From contig NZ_JAJKFQ010000029.1 in the NCBI RefSeq assembly GCF_020966635.1, positions 1 to 64,000 on the forward strand: DNA of 64,000 bases. Reading direction: 5' to 3'. The stretch comes from Stieleria sp. JC731 (GTDB lineage Bacteria; Planctomycetota; Planctomycetia; Pirellulales; Pirellulaceae). The position numbers and the translations under genes were made by a program. The notes under the pieces are model-generated. The model saw only the letters and a list, made by a program, of their open reading frames with translations. It had not been told where the DNA came from and did no database searches. Shown piece by piece: positions 47,534-55,545 of the stretch (within the stretch, counting starts at the first letter, position 1; each line of letters opens with the position of its first letter).

Positions 47534-48301
47534 TTACTGAACGCCTGCGATACTTTGGAAGACCCGTTTGTTTGTCTGCATCTGACGTTGTGCGGCATCG
47601 GCAACAAGTGTCTGGCATTCGTTGATCTGGTTGATGATGTCCGTCACGTTGTGGATCATCTTGACCGCCGAATCGGTATCGCGATTGATTTGATCGACTT
47701 GTAACAACACTGCTTCGGTAGCGTCATTGGTTTCTTTGGCCAAGTTTTTGACTTCACCCGCGACGACTGCAAAACCTTTCCCTGACTCACCCGCACGGGC
47801 CGCTTCGATGGTCGCGTTCAAAGCCAACAAGTTTGTCTGTTCGGCGACTGCCGCGATCGCTTTGACAACGTCACCGATCTGATCGCTACTAGCGTTCAGT
47901 CGCTGAATCGACTCGTGAGCCTGAACAGTCGCATGCACAGCCTCTCGCGAAACCGCCAAAGCGCGGTCGGTGTTCTGTGAAATGTGGTGAATGCTCTCTT
48001 CAAACTGATGCACCGCTTCGGAGACATTCTTGGCGTTGGTTTTGACCGACTGTGCATCTTCACTGGCACTTTCGGCTCGGCGTGATTCCAATGCCGCCAC
48101 GTCGGCAACGCCACGGCCAAAGACGACCGATGCGGTGAGAATAAGACCGCCTGCGGCCGTGATCGCGATCCCGATTTGGGACTGCAATCCGGTGACGTTC
48201 TCCGATTCGATTGCCTGACCGACAACCCAATAGAGATAGCCATACAGACCGGCCAGCAAAACGACAACGGTGACACAGAAAGAGATGATCTTTGCGTTCA
48301 T
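47534..48301 (-). CDS. Short methyl-accepting chemoreceptor-like protein
   Basis: A 255-residue receptor-like protein. Two membrane helices near the N-terminus (about 5-25 and 42-62) are joined by only ~15 residues, so there is no sizeable sensor domain. A short signalling domain follows, with [42 protein letters not shown]. The start at 48301 (ATG) is preferred to TTG 48328, with AAGGGC upstream. Lacking a sensor, it may detect membrane state or act as a co-receptor for the cheA locus 12 kb away; that is inference. 48302-48618 holds nothing recognised. Confidence 0.88.
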   Translation of the reverse strand: MNAKIISFCVTVVVLLAGLYGYLYWVVGQAIESENVTGLQSQIGIAITAAGGLILTASVVFGRGVADVAALESRRAESASEDAQSVKTNAKNVSEAVHQFEESIHHISQNTDRALAVSREAVHATVQAHESIQRLNASSDQIGDVVKAIAAVAEQTNLLALNATIEAARAGESGKGFAVVAGEVKNLAKETNDATEAVLLQVDQINRDTDSAVKMIHNVTDIINQINECQTLVADAAQRQMQTNKRVFQSIAGVQ

Positions 48302-48618
48302 CAAACAACGGCCCTTTGCAGTTCTCAAGCGATTTCAATCCGCTCGAGTCTTTCATTCGCACATAGAGAAACTAGATCCAACAACAATGGTTATGCTGAG
48401 GGTCGTGCGGCAATCTCTTAGACAGTCAGCCCACGGATTTGACCAGGACGATTGCTTGTAGGCCGGAACTTCCCCTCGCTGGGATTAAACGTAAGACGCA
48501 GTTACGTATGCCCAAAGAGTTTTCCAAATCGCGACGGGAAACAGTCAGCCACTAGACCGACCGTTGGGGCTTTTGTCGTACTCTTTCAAGCAATACGACA
48601 CATGCATCGAATTAGCTA

Positions 48619-48752
48619 CCCGGTGCTTCGTTCCGTATGAAAAGTACGGGGTCGGGTCATCAGCCGACGGGCGTTCGCCCCGGTTATTGCACTCAAACCG
48701 TAGTTAATACCATACGGCTAATCCTAAAATCGAGTTGGAACGAAACACTAAT
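48619..48752. repeat. MITE-like element, copy 2 (inverted relative to copy 1)
   Basis: A 134-bp relative of the element at 4425-4556, in opposite orientation. Its ends (CCCGGTGCTTCGTT at 48619-48632 and AACGAAACACTAAT at 48739-48752) are imperfect inverted repeats, and the body matches copy 1 over nearly its whole length with scattered changes. Its right end reaches into the 3' end of the coiled-coil gene and supplies its stop codon (48748-48750). Confidence 0.85.
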
Positions 48753-50190
48753 ACCGCCGATTGTTACGGCCACGGCCGTAGTCTCGATTGCGTCGGCGTG
48801 CGGCGCGCATCGCTTGCTGATTGAGCGCCCCGGCGGCTTCGGCCATCGCACCAACCAATAGCGATGTCATGGGGTGCGTCGCGACGCTTTCGACTTGCTG
48901 CCCAAAGGTTGGCCCCCATTTTTGGCTTGCGCGCAAAGCTTTCCAAAGCTCATCGATGTCGGACTCGCAACTCGCACGATCGATCATTCCGAATACATCG
49001 ACGTCGTCAGAAAAATGCGATCGAGCAGCATCGTATTTTGCAGCTCGAAATCGTTGCATCATGCGGCCATACGAATCCAAACAACGCTGAAGTTCGCGAA
49101 CGTCCGTTTGCGACTGACGATGCTCATCACTCAGTTTTTCCAGATCCGTATCGATGCCTTGGATTCGTGCGACAATATGGTCATCTGTCAGCTCAACAGT
49201 TTGTTTGGCTCGTCGATCAAGGTCATCGGAGTCCAATGCCGCCAATGTGCTTCGGAAAACGTCGATGGCTTCTTGGTAATAGGGGCCGCGTGGGTCTTCC
49301 AATTCATTCAGCTGATCTAGCAACTGGGTTAAGTCAGCTGAGATTTGATCCAGGGTTGTCAGTTGTTTTTCGCGTTGGTCGTTCAATTGCTGCGTTCTAT
49401 CGATCGCATCGGGAAGGCCGCTTCGACGAACGACCTCATCACGCTGACCTTCCAGCGCCTCCATCACCGTTTCCATCGCATCACGATCGTTGGCAATGAT
49501 TTTGCGCATCTGTTCCGGTGTATTGACTAGAAAGTCATAGCCCTTCTTTGCTTTTGGGTAGTCAATATACTTGGCCAACCAACGGTCCATCCGCCGGGTA
49601 AATCCCCGACTACCGTATTGCTCGGTTCCAAAGCCTCGTTCATTCAGATAGTTGAATAAAGTGCTTTCCTGATAGGAAGGCAGCTTGCGCGCGGCATCTT
49701 GTTCGATTTCGTTCAAGTTGGCTTCGGCCCGTTCCAATGCGGCTTCCGCGGCAGCAGCCTGAGCCGATAGTTGCGCAAAAGTTGCATCCGACGCCAATTC
49801 ATGCTGCACGTTTGCCGAAAGCCGATCTCGACGCTCGGTTTCCTGATCGAGTTCTTCATTGATCTTCAGCAAACGATCTTCTTCGATCGCCTGACGATCC
49901 TTCAAACCGTCGATGGCAGCTCGACAGCGTCGCAATTCATCTTCGCGTCGCATCAGAACTTGGTTGAGGCTTTCACGCACCTCCGACCAAGTCGCGTCGA
50001 TTGCTCCGGCGTTCAACTCGGGCAAGTAGTGCTTCGCCAGATCCAGCAATGCATCCTGGCGACTTTCGCCCAAGTCACCCCGTTCATCGTCGAAATGATC
50101 AATACTGCGACGGACGTTTTCCATCCGCTGCTGAATCAACTTGAAACCTTCGATCAGTTGCCGGTGCATGCCCGGTCCAGTCACTGCCAT
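48748..50190 (-). CDS. Large coiled-coil protein of the EccC/FtsK-like cluster
   Basis: A 480-residue, mostly helical cytoplasmic protein. Long charged heptad stretches (about residues 60-170 and 230-400) predict coiled coils; a middle segment around 180-225 (FNYLNERGFGTEQYG...WLAKYIDYPKAKKGYDFLV) looks globular. A short hydrophobic patch near 445-462 (PMTSLLVGAMAEAAGA) and a basic Arg/Asn-rich tail end it. No family was recognised. It is followed upstream by the 126-residue gene and stands divergent from the 405-residue coiled-coil gene, so it is probably part of the same system. Its stop codon lies inside the MITE-like element. Confidence 0.75.
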   Translation of the reverse strand: MAVTGPGMHRQLIEGFKLIQQRMENVRRSIDHFDDERGDLGESRQDALLDLAKHYLPELNAGAIDATWSEVRESLNQVLMRREDELRRCRAAIDGLKDRQAIEEDRLLKINEELDQETERRDRLSANVQHELASDATFAQLSAQAAAAEAALERAEANLNEIEQDAARKLPSYQESTLFNYLNERGFGTEQYGSRGFTRRMDRWLAKYIDYPKAKKGYDFLVNTPEQMRKIIANDRDAMETVMEALEGQRDEVVRRSGLPDAIDRTQQLNDQREKQLTTLDQISADLTQLLDQLNELEDPRGPYYQEAIDVFRSTLAALDSDDLDRRAKQTVELTDDHIVARIQGIDTDLEKLSDEHRQSQTDVRELQRCLDSYGRMMQRFRAAKYDAARSHFSDDVDVFGMIDRASCESDIDELWKALRASQKWGPTFGQQVESVATHPMTSLLVGAMAEAAGALNQQAMRAARRRNRDYGRGRNNRRY

Positions 50191-50384
50191 CTTGTTTTTC
50201 CCAAATGAACGATCTGGTCAGCGCCAGGTGTAGAACGATGTCTCGACAAAGTTGATTGATTGAATGTTGGTTCAAAAAGTGGTCTCGTGACTCCCACTGA
50301 TGCAATGCCCTTGGGCCATGCATGGTAAGGGTGAACGAATCCAGCCGTATGTATCGATCACAGCATCGCTTGCAGTATCAATTG

Positions 50385-50765
50385 CTATGCAAACAGGTAC
50401 CAAATTCCTGCTGCCGATGCCAAACCGGCCATCGACCAAACAATCCGTTGCCGCCAAACCCAGCAATGGGCCAGAAACGAAGACAAACCGGCTTCCGGAT
50501 CTTCATAGGTGTGGAGGGTTTCCAGATACTGATCGATCGCCGCGTCGATCTCCGCTTCGGTGACGTCATCCCCCGAGACATTCGCGGTCCGCAGTAACTT
50601 TTGCCGCAAAGCGTCTCGCATATCGTCACGACGAAACATCACCTCGGCTTGCTCGCGTTGGTCGCGCATTTCCCGAGCTACGTCCATCACACGAAGCGTT
50701 TCGGCAATGGTCAGTTCGTGCTCAGGCAGATCAAGTTTCGATTGTGTCGCTTGGGCTTGGCTCAT
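50385..50765 (-). CDS. Small helical protein with C-terminal membrane anchor
   Basis: A 126-residue protein. The first ~100 residues are soluble and helical (LTIAETLRVMDVAREMRDQREQAEVMF, then VTEAEIDAAIDQYLETLHTYE). A tail anchor near 108-126 (RIVWSMAGLASAAGIWYLF) ends the protein. I have a vague memory of similar small proteins (possibly DUF6384) but do not assert the name. A-rich AAAAGAG lies directly before the ATG. It lies 194 bp upstream of the coiled-coil gene and starts 625 bp from the divergent coiled-coil gene, consistent with a shared system. Confidence 0.75.
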   Translation of the reverse strand: MSQAQATQSKLDLPEHELTIAETLRVMDVAREMRDQREQAEVMFRRDDMRDALRQKLLRTANVSGDDVTEAEIDAAIDQYLETLHTYEDPEAGLSSFLAHCWVWRQRIVWSMAGLASAAGIWYLFA

Positions 50766-51390
50766 CTCTTTTCAACTAGCGCATCGCAGCTGGGATCAAT
50801 TTGGGAAATCGTCATTCGAGCGTCACCGCCAGAATCCTTTTGGCCCTACGGATTGATTGTCGCAGACGCATCACTTTTGCCCAACAGAGTCAACTGTATT
50901 TTCTGAGCAATAACCGCGTCAACTGCCTCGAGGAAGCCGACGAAGACCTTCGATATTGCCTAAACACACGGCTTCGCTAGCCGTCAGAACGACTAAGTTC
51001 CGTTTTCGCTTTTTGCCTTGTTCAGAAAAAATGAAATTGGTCCCAGTGGCCCTTTTTTGGCCAAATTGCGGAATCTTGCGCCGCACCGATGACCAATCCG
51101 TTGCCATATGTTTGCCGCCTGGAAACTTCAACTCCATTGCTTCGTATAGGAACGGGATACGATTCCTGCCCGAACAACCATGGATCACCCTGTCCGGTTG
51201 GGCAGCCAATTGCCCGGCCGATCGCCTGGCCAGAACGATCCAAAGCAGAGCCAAATGGACAACTGACCAAATTGATGGTCGATTGCATCCGCTCAGCGAA
51301 GGCGCTAATTTACTAGGGAACCGAAACACGCGTTTGAGGGCGCGCCGAGTCGGTGCCCATCAACTTTCCGATCTATCTGTTCAACCGACC
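50766..51390. other. Divergent control region of the coiled-coil/FtsK-like cluster
   Basis: A 625-bp gap between the two divergent arms of the cluster. The frame of the plus-strand gene is open back to 50956, but those extra residues are Arg/Pro/Leu-rich without any recognisable fold and look non-coding. No operator or promoter could be fixed with confidence. Confidence 0.45.
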
Positions 51391-52608
51391 ATGTCAAATC
51401 AAGCGTCCGCATCAGCATCACAACAACAGCCGGCCCCACAACAGAGTGGAAGTCGGATGCGTGAGTACTTGGACAGCGCCGTCTCCGTATTGCGAGAGTT
51501 CGGCGTCGACAGCAAGAACTCGGCCCCACAAGAACTGATCACGCTGCTAGAGAGTGTGAAACATCTCGATGAAGCCAAGGTCTTGGCAATCGCGGATGTG
51601 ATTCAGCACATGGGATCATTTAATGCGCTCGTGCGTGAAAACGTCGAAAGCATTCAGGTGGGAAATCGCTATCTGCAAATCACACAAGAATTCGATTCGA
51701 TTCGTGAAGACAGCAAACGCCTGATCGCTCAGCTAGATGACGGAAAAATCAGCGGCACCGAAAAGCTGTCGAACTGGTGGATGAAAATCCGACGCGGCAC
51801 TCCAAGCGACCGTTTCGAAAAGATCGTCGAGACTTACGCGGAAGTCGCCAAGGACACAAAGAACGCGTTGAAGAGCGAAGACCGCATCATGGATGCCTAC
51901 ATCGACTTTCGCTTTGCATTGAAAGAGGCCGAAGTACTCGCGCGAGAATTGTTTGACGATCACCTACCCGTGCTCGAAGCCGCCAAAGCGAAGCTGGCTG
52001 ACGCTCAGGATGCTCTGGACCAATACTCCGGAACCGATCAGGCCGGCAGAAGCCAACTCGAATTGGCTCGTGATGAAGCACGCCAACAATACGAAGAAGA
52101 AGACGAAACCTATCAATTGCTGAAAGACATCGCCGAAAACTTGCAGATCGGATATGACGTCGGCGAAACGCTCGTTTCAAAGCTGAAACAAACCCATGAC
52201 GTGAAGGAGCGTGTTTATCGTCGCGCGGTCACGTTCTTCACGACCAACGAACACGTCTTTACGATTCTGGGCACCGTCTACCAAAGCCAACACGGACTGC
52301 ACGAGGTAACTCAAGCGACCGAAGCGATGAAGGAAGGCGTCAACAAAGGCTTGGAAGACATCGCGACGCTCGGCCGAGAACTGGAACGTGCGGCACTGAA
52401 AGCGGGATACGGAAGCACAATTGATCCCGAATCGGTTCAGAAGTTGGTCGATGCGATCAGTGATTTTCAAGTCGAATCGCTCGAAATGATCGCCGAGCTT
52501 CGCAAAGAGAGCGAGCAGAGCACCAAAGCGATCCGCAAAAGCGTCGAAGAAGGTAAAAAGAAATATCAGGAAACCCTCGCCAAGCATGCTCGTGCCGGAT
52601 TGGCCTAG
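51391..52608 (+). CDS. Helical coiled-coil protein, perhaps TelA-like
   Basis: A 405-residue soluble, almost entirely helical protein. The first ~25 residues are Ser/Gln/Ala-rich. Several long amphipathic helices follow (for example VRENVESIQVGNRYLQIT, then EDRIMDAYIDFRFALKEAEVLARELFDDHLPVLEAAK), with a Lys-rich C-terminus. The overall layout recalls TelA/KlaA tellurite-resistance-type proteins, but I cannot show homology. The ATG at 51391 has no good ribosome binding site. The last 40 codons are duplicated 2,168 bp downstream, beyond an AT-richer insert. It is the first plus-strand gene of the FtsK-like cluster. Confidence 0.78.
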   Translation: MSNQASASASQQQPAPQQSGSRMREYLDSAVSVLREFGVDSKNSAPQELITLLESVKHLDEAKVLAIADVIQHMGSFNALVRENVESIQVGNRYLQITQEFDSIREDSKRLIAQLDDGKISGTEKLSNWWMKIRRGTPSDRFEKIVETYAEVAKDTKNALKSEDRIMDAYIDFRFALKEAEVLARELFDDHLPVLEAAKAKLADAQDALDQYSGTDQAGRSQLELARDEARQQYEEEDETYQLLKDIAENLQIGYDVGETLVSKLKQTHDVKERVYRRAVTFFTTNEHVFTILGTVYQSQHGLHEVTQATEAMKEGVNKGLEDIATLGRELERAALKAGYGSTIDPESVQKLVDAISDFQVESLEMIAELRKESEQSTKAIRKSVEEGKKKYQETLAKHARAGLA

Positions 52609-52709
52609 CGGTTGATGATTTCCAGGATTGGTACTTCACGTAGTCGCGTAGGACGATGCAGCACCGGCGGCGAAGAACGCTACCTTCACCGAGTGAAAGG
52701 CGACAGTAA
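52488..52709. repeat. 222-bp direct repeat, left copy
   Basis: Covers the last 40 codons of the coiled-coil gene, its stop and about 100 bp after it, including palindromic element site 2 (52683-52700). The right copy lies at 54656-54877 with no indels. The coding part differs by a single synonymous change plus the TAG/TAA stop; the part after the stop is more diverged. Confidence 0.92.
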
Positions 52710-53077
52710 AAGGTAGCTTGCTGCTAGGAGCGCGAACGCACCAAAGCATTCACTCCAAATTTAGTGAAAGAAAATTGGGCAGTTTCGATTTGGCGTTTGT
52801 TTTCCCGTACCTTAAAGCCTGCGATTCAGAGTTTCAGCCATTTAGCTACCTGAAGTTTGTCCTGCGGTTACTTCACGAGCAGAGCGTCCTGCTGCTCAGC
52901 CGATACAATACTGAGTACTGTGGAGCACAGAGCGGTTTAACAGATCTTTCGACATTCGATTCTGCAACAGCTTTGCAATTGCGGTAGCGAATTCTATGTC
53001 GGTCCCGGACTGCCACATCGCTTGAAACTTGCGTCTCTTTACAGATTGCTTGATTTCAAGTCTCTCGATACAAGAAC

Positions 53078-53097
53078 GGGCGTCCCGAAGGACGCCC
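53078..53097. terminator. Hairpin downstream of the PEP-CTERM gene
   Basis: A perfect 8-bp stem (GGGCGTCC/GGACGCCC) with a CGAA tetraloop, 37 bp beyond the stop of the minus-strand PEP-CTERM gene. No long T-run follows, so termination efficiency is uncertain. The rest of 52710-53134 has no recognised gene. Confidence 0.6.
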
Positions 53098-53134
53098 GCG
53101 GAGAGTGTTGATCGTTAGGTGATTGTTGAGAAGC

Positions 53135-53764
53135 CTACTGCCGCCGTCGTCGGCGGCGGCCCCCGGCCAGTCCAAGTGCACCGATACCGAAGATGGCGAA
53201 GGATGTCGGTTCAGGAACTGACTGCGTTGTCATCGTTCCGAAACTGAAGTTGTCCCAAACAACTCCATCTCCGGCAACAGAAAACGGCTGATAGAATTCA
53301 ACGCGAAGAATGTTGGCAGATGACAATGAAAGCGTTGCATTCGTTCCGACCCCAAGGCTGGTGCCAATAAACGTGTCAGTTGCGATAATCGCGCCTCCAA
53401 CCATAGAGTCATATGCGTCAATCCGAATTCCGTTAGCTCCGACATCCAAACCGAGGACGCTGACAAAAGAGGTGGGAGCGTCAAACGTTGCCACGATCGG
53501 TGTGGCGACCTTCGGTTGAACACTGCTCGTCGTCGCGATAATAGTCCTTGGCGATGAGGCTGCGGGATCTGATCCCAAGATATTCGTTATCGTAGTGTTT
53601 GAGAAAGTCACACCGAACGTGGAATACGCAGCGCTAGACAACACTCCAGTCGGTTGATCATCAAAGTCTATTGTGACAATTCCAGCACTAGCAGGGCAAG
53701 CAACGACTAGTGCAAGCAGAAATCCCATCGCATGCACGATTTGTATTTTGAAATATGAATTCAC
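53135..53764 (-). CDS. PEP-CTERM sorting-domain protein
   Basis: A 209-residue exported protein. A signal peptide ends near residue 28 (PASAG). The mature domain is beta-rich (VTIDFDDQPTGVLSS, FGVTFSNTTITN) with a GVVWDNFSFG-type end strand. The C-terminus is a classic PEP-CTERM signal: VPEP, a hydrophobic helix, then an Arg cluster. An exosortase would sort it to the surface; none is in the window. The start is GTG 53764, which overlaps the upstream gene's stop by 4 bp. It lies in the AT-richer insert between the 222-bp repeats. Confidence 0.9.
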   Translation of the reverse strand: MNSYFKIQIVHAMGFLLALVVACPASAGIVTIDFDDQPTGVLSSAAYSTFGVTFSNTTITNILGSDPAASSPRTIIATTSSVQPKVATPIVATFDAPTSFVSVLGLDVGANGIRIDAYDSMVGGAIIATDTFIGTSLGVGTNATLSLSSANILRVEFYQPFSVAGDGVVWDNFSFGTMTTQSVPEPTSFAIFGIGALGLAGGRRRRRRQ

Positions 53765-54213
53765 TGTTTTATCAATGTATTTTGAAAGTAATATGCTGAG
53801 TTAATTGTTCCATTGAAAGCGAGCCAAGTAATTTCAATCGGAACCTTCAATAGGCTGATCGGCCTTGAACTCGCGACCACTGTTTGGCAATGGCGAACGA
53901 ACCATTTAGATGGTTGATCTGCGGGAAGGTCACTGCAACGCATGCAACCAAAGTCGTTTGAGCCAAGTCCAATGCTAGAGCTGGACTGACAGCTCATGCC
54001 GAAGGCCCTCAGTGACCCTTGAACGAGATCCCAATAGCTGGGGGTACTTGTTTTAAAATCGCCACTCGAATCTGAAATCTTGCTGACGATTGGCTCCATT
54101 GAAGCTGTCATTATCCCAGCTTCAGTCGCCGCAGGCGATGCGAGTATGCACAGCGATACCAGCGTTAAAAGCTGAAGCCTGCGAGTCGGCGATGACGTTC
54201 GAGAAGTCACCAA
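53761..54213 (-). CDS. Small exported protein, partner of the PEP-CTERM gene
   Basis: A 150-residue protein with a signal peptide (LQLLTLVSLCILASPAATEA, cleavage about residue 32). The mature part has four Cys and mixed strands; no family was recognised. It starts with TTG 54213 or GTG 54210, with GGGGGA about 10 nt upstream. It overlaps the PEP-CTERM gene by 4 bp (GTGA), so both are made together. Its compositional bias is lower in GC than the flanking cluster genes, in keeping with an acquired segment. Confidence 0.65.
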   Translation of the reverse strand: MVTSRTSSPTRRLQLLTLVSLCILASPAATEAGIMTASMEPIVSKISDSSGDFKTSTPSYWDLVQGSLRAFGMSCQSSSSIGLGSNDFGCMRCSDLPADQPSKWFVRHCQTVVASSRPISLLKVPIEITWLAFNGTINSAYYFQNTLIKQ

Positions 54214-54655
54214 ACTGCTAATCCCCCATCAAAAGGAGCCCCACACCCACCGCCCCACCCGGAGATACTATCACCCCCCTGCGCTAGCGGCAACCCTCGA
54301 GACGTTTTTTTTGGAAGATGGAAAGAAGATGGAAACCTGTAGACGGAGCAACATCCCACAAAATTTAGATGGATGATCTACGTTTTCCGTGCGTAGCTAG
54401 ACTGACCATGTCTCGATCTACGCTTCGTTTTGCGACAGGAAGGCCATATGGCGAATGCGGAACGACACAAATTTTATTGAAAGAAGTATTCAATCGAATT
54501 TGGGAAGCTGTTTTTTGGCAGGCCTGATTAATCAGGCGAGAAGCATATCCTTGAATTCCTTTGTTCTCCGGGGAAACAAATTAACAATCGGATCGACCTT
54601 GAGGAGTTCGTCGACATGAAACTTCTGCCGAACAACGAGTAGGTGCCAGACCGTC
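54214..54655. other. AT-rich gap with possible gene remnants
   Basis: No intact gene is visible. Two short plus-strand frames look protein-like: 54408-54527 (39 residues, with RPYGECGTTQILLKEVF) and a frame-shifted one at about 54532-54643 ending in LEEFVDMKLLPNNE. They could be debris of one broken gene or chance. The composition is AT-richer than the surroundings. Confidence 0.35.
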
Positions 54656-54776
54656 GATCGCCGAGCTTCGCAAAGAGAGCGAGCAGAGCACCAAAGCGAT
54701 CCGCAAAAGCGTCGAAGAAGGTAAAAAGAAGTATCAGGAAACCCTCGCCAAGCATGCTCGTGCCGGATTGGCCTAA
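54656..54776 (+). pseudogene. 3' fragment of the coiled-coil gene (40 codons)
   Basis: Encodes the same last 40 residues as the gene at 51391-52608, in frame to a TAA in place of TAG, but without any 5' part or start codon. It is the coding portion of the right copy of the direct repeat. It cannot be expressed as a product on its own unless fused to the reading frame before it, which is closed just upstream. Confidence 0.85.
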
Positions 54777-54877
54777 CGGTTGTTGCTTTTCAGGACTGGT
54801 ACTTCACGTAGTCGCGTAGCACTGTGCAGCACCGGCGGCGAAGAACGCTACCTTCACTGAGTGAAGGGCGACAATAA
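54656..54877. repeat. 222-bp direct repeat, right copy
   Basis: Second copy of 52488-52709, including palindromic element site 3 (54851-54867, perfect here). It marks the right edge of the AT-richer insert with the PEP-CTERM pair. Confidence 0.92.
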
Positions 54878-54893
54878 GTTGTAATCAAGCAAG

Positions 54894-54925
54894 CTCGGGC
54901 GGAATGCATCCGTCCGAGTTTTTTT
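54894..54925 (+). terminator. Rho-independent terminator
   Basis: A 10-bp GC-rich stem (CTCGGGCGGA/TCCGTCCGAG with one G-U pair) around ATGCA, followed directly by seven T. It is oriented for plus-strand transcripts ending after the right repeat copy, and so would be the original terminator of the 405-residue coiled-coil gene. Confidence 0.9.
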
Positions 54926-55157
54926 ATTGGAACAACGCGAGGTCGTCGGCCTAGAACCATCAAGCGACAAGTTGTTTCTTTGTCGCCTGCCATTGAATTG
55001 GACACCGACCATCGAATATGCCCAATGTGAACCGAGATTTCGGGTCATACTTTAGTGACATGCGTTGCTGGAAAACGCCCTAGCACTACATGCGTCCGGG
55101 ACAACTCCCGCCACCCCCCTCCCGATAAGCCATCCACTTACCGTCCACACACATGCC

Positions 55158-55421
55158 ATGTTGGAACCGCTCAATATCGCGCCGTTGACCGATGCACAGA
55201 CACGATTCCGACGCGACTTCAATGATTTCGCGCGACTCTGGCAAGAAACGAAGGAGGATTGGAAGGATGACCGAGCACGTCAATTTGAACAGGAAGAGCT
55301 AGGATCGATCGGTCCTAGCTTGAGTCGATTTACGGCAGGATTGAACGAATTCACAGAAATCCTCCGCAAGGCTCAGGTGGCGATCAATGACACCGAGACA
55401 GGGTCCCACGAGGTATACTGA
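55158..55421 (+). CDS. WXG100-like small helical protein
   Basis: An 87-residue soluble helical protein without a signal peptide. It has a helix-turn-helix layout: one helix to about residue 45 with Trp 28, W-K-D at 35-37 and Phe 43, then a Gly-containing turn (LGSIGPSL), then a second helix to ~78. Size, the W-x-(G/D) spacing and W...F pattern resemble WXG100/ESX substrates, but the exact WXG triplet is not present. It lies 124 bp upstream of the EccC-like ATPase gene, with a 7-bp stem-loop at 55458-55477 between. The frame is open back to 55065, but 55158 gives the compact family size. No ribosome binding site is obvious. Confidence 0.65.
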   Translation: MLEPLNIAPLTDAQTRFRRDFNDFARLWQETKEDWKDDRARQFEQEELGSIGPSLSRFTAGLNEFTEILRKAQVAINDTETGSHEVY

Positions 55422-55545
55422 CTGTAGCGGCAATGGGCCCTCGAGGCCTTAAAAATGCGGACGTAGCGACACGTCCGAGCATCCGGTGTGATCGTCATCG
55501 GGTACCTTTTCTAGTCGCGTCTCTTCTCTTGATTCGGTTTGCATT

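Noticed and set aside
50956-51390. N-terminal extension of the 405-residue coiled-coil protein
   Set aside because: Open frame but low-quality residues and no ribosome binding site; the helical protein starts cleanly at 51391.
52718-52987. 89-codon plus-strand frame in the insert
   Set aside because: No ribosome binding site, no signal or domain; overlaps the end of the repeat region. Could be a remnant but cannot be supported.
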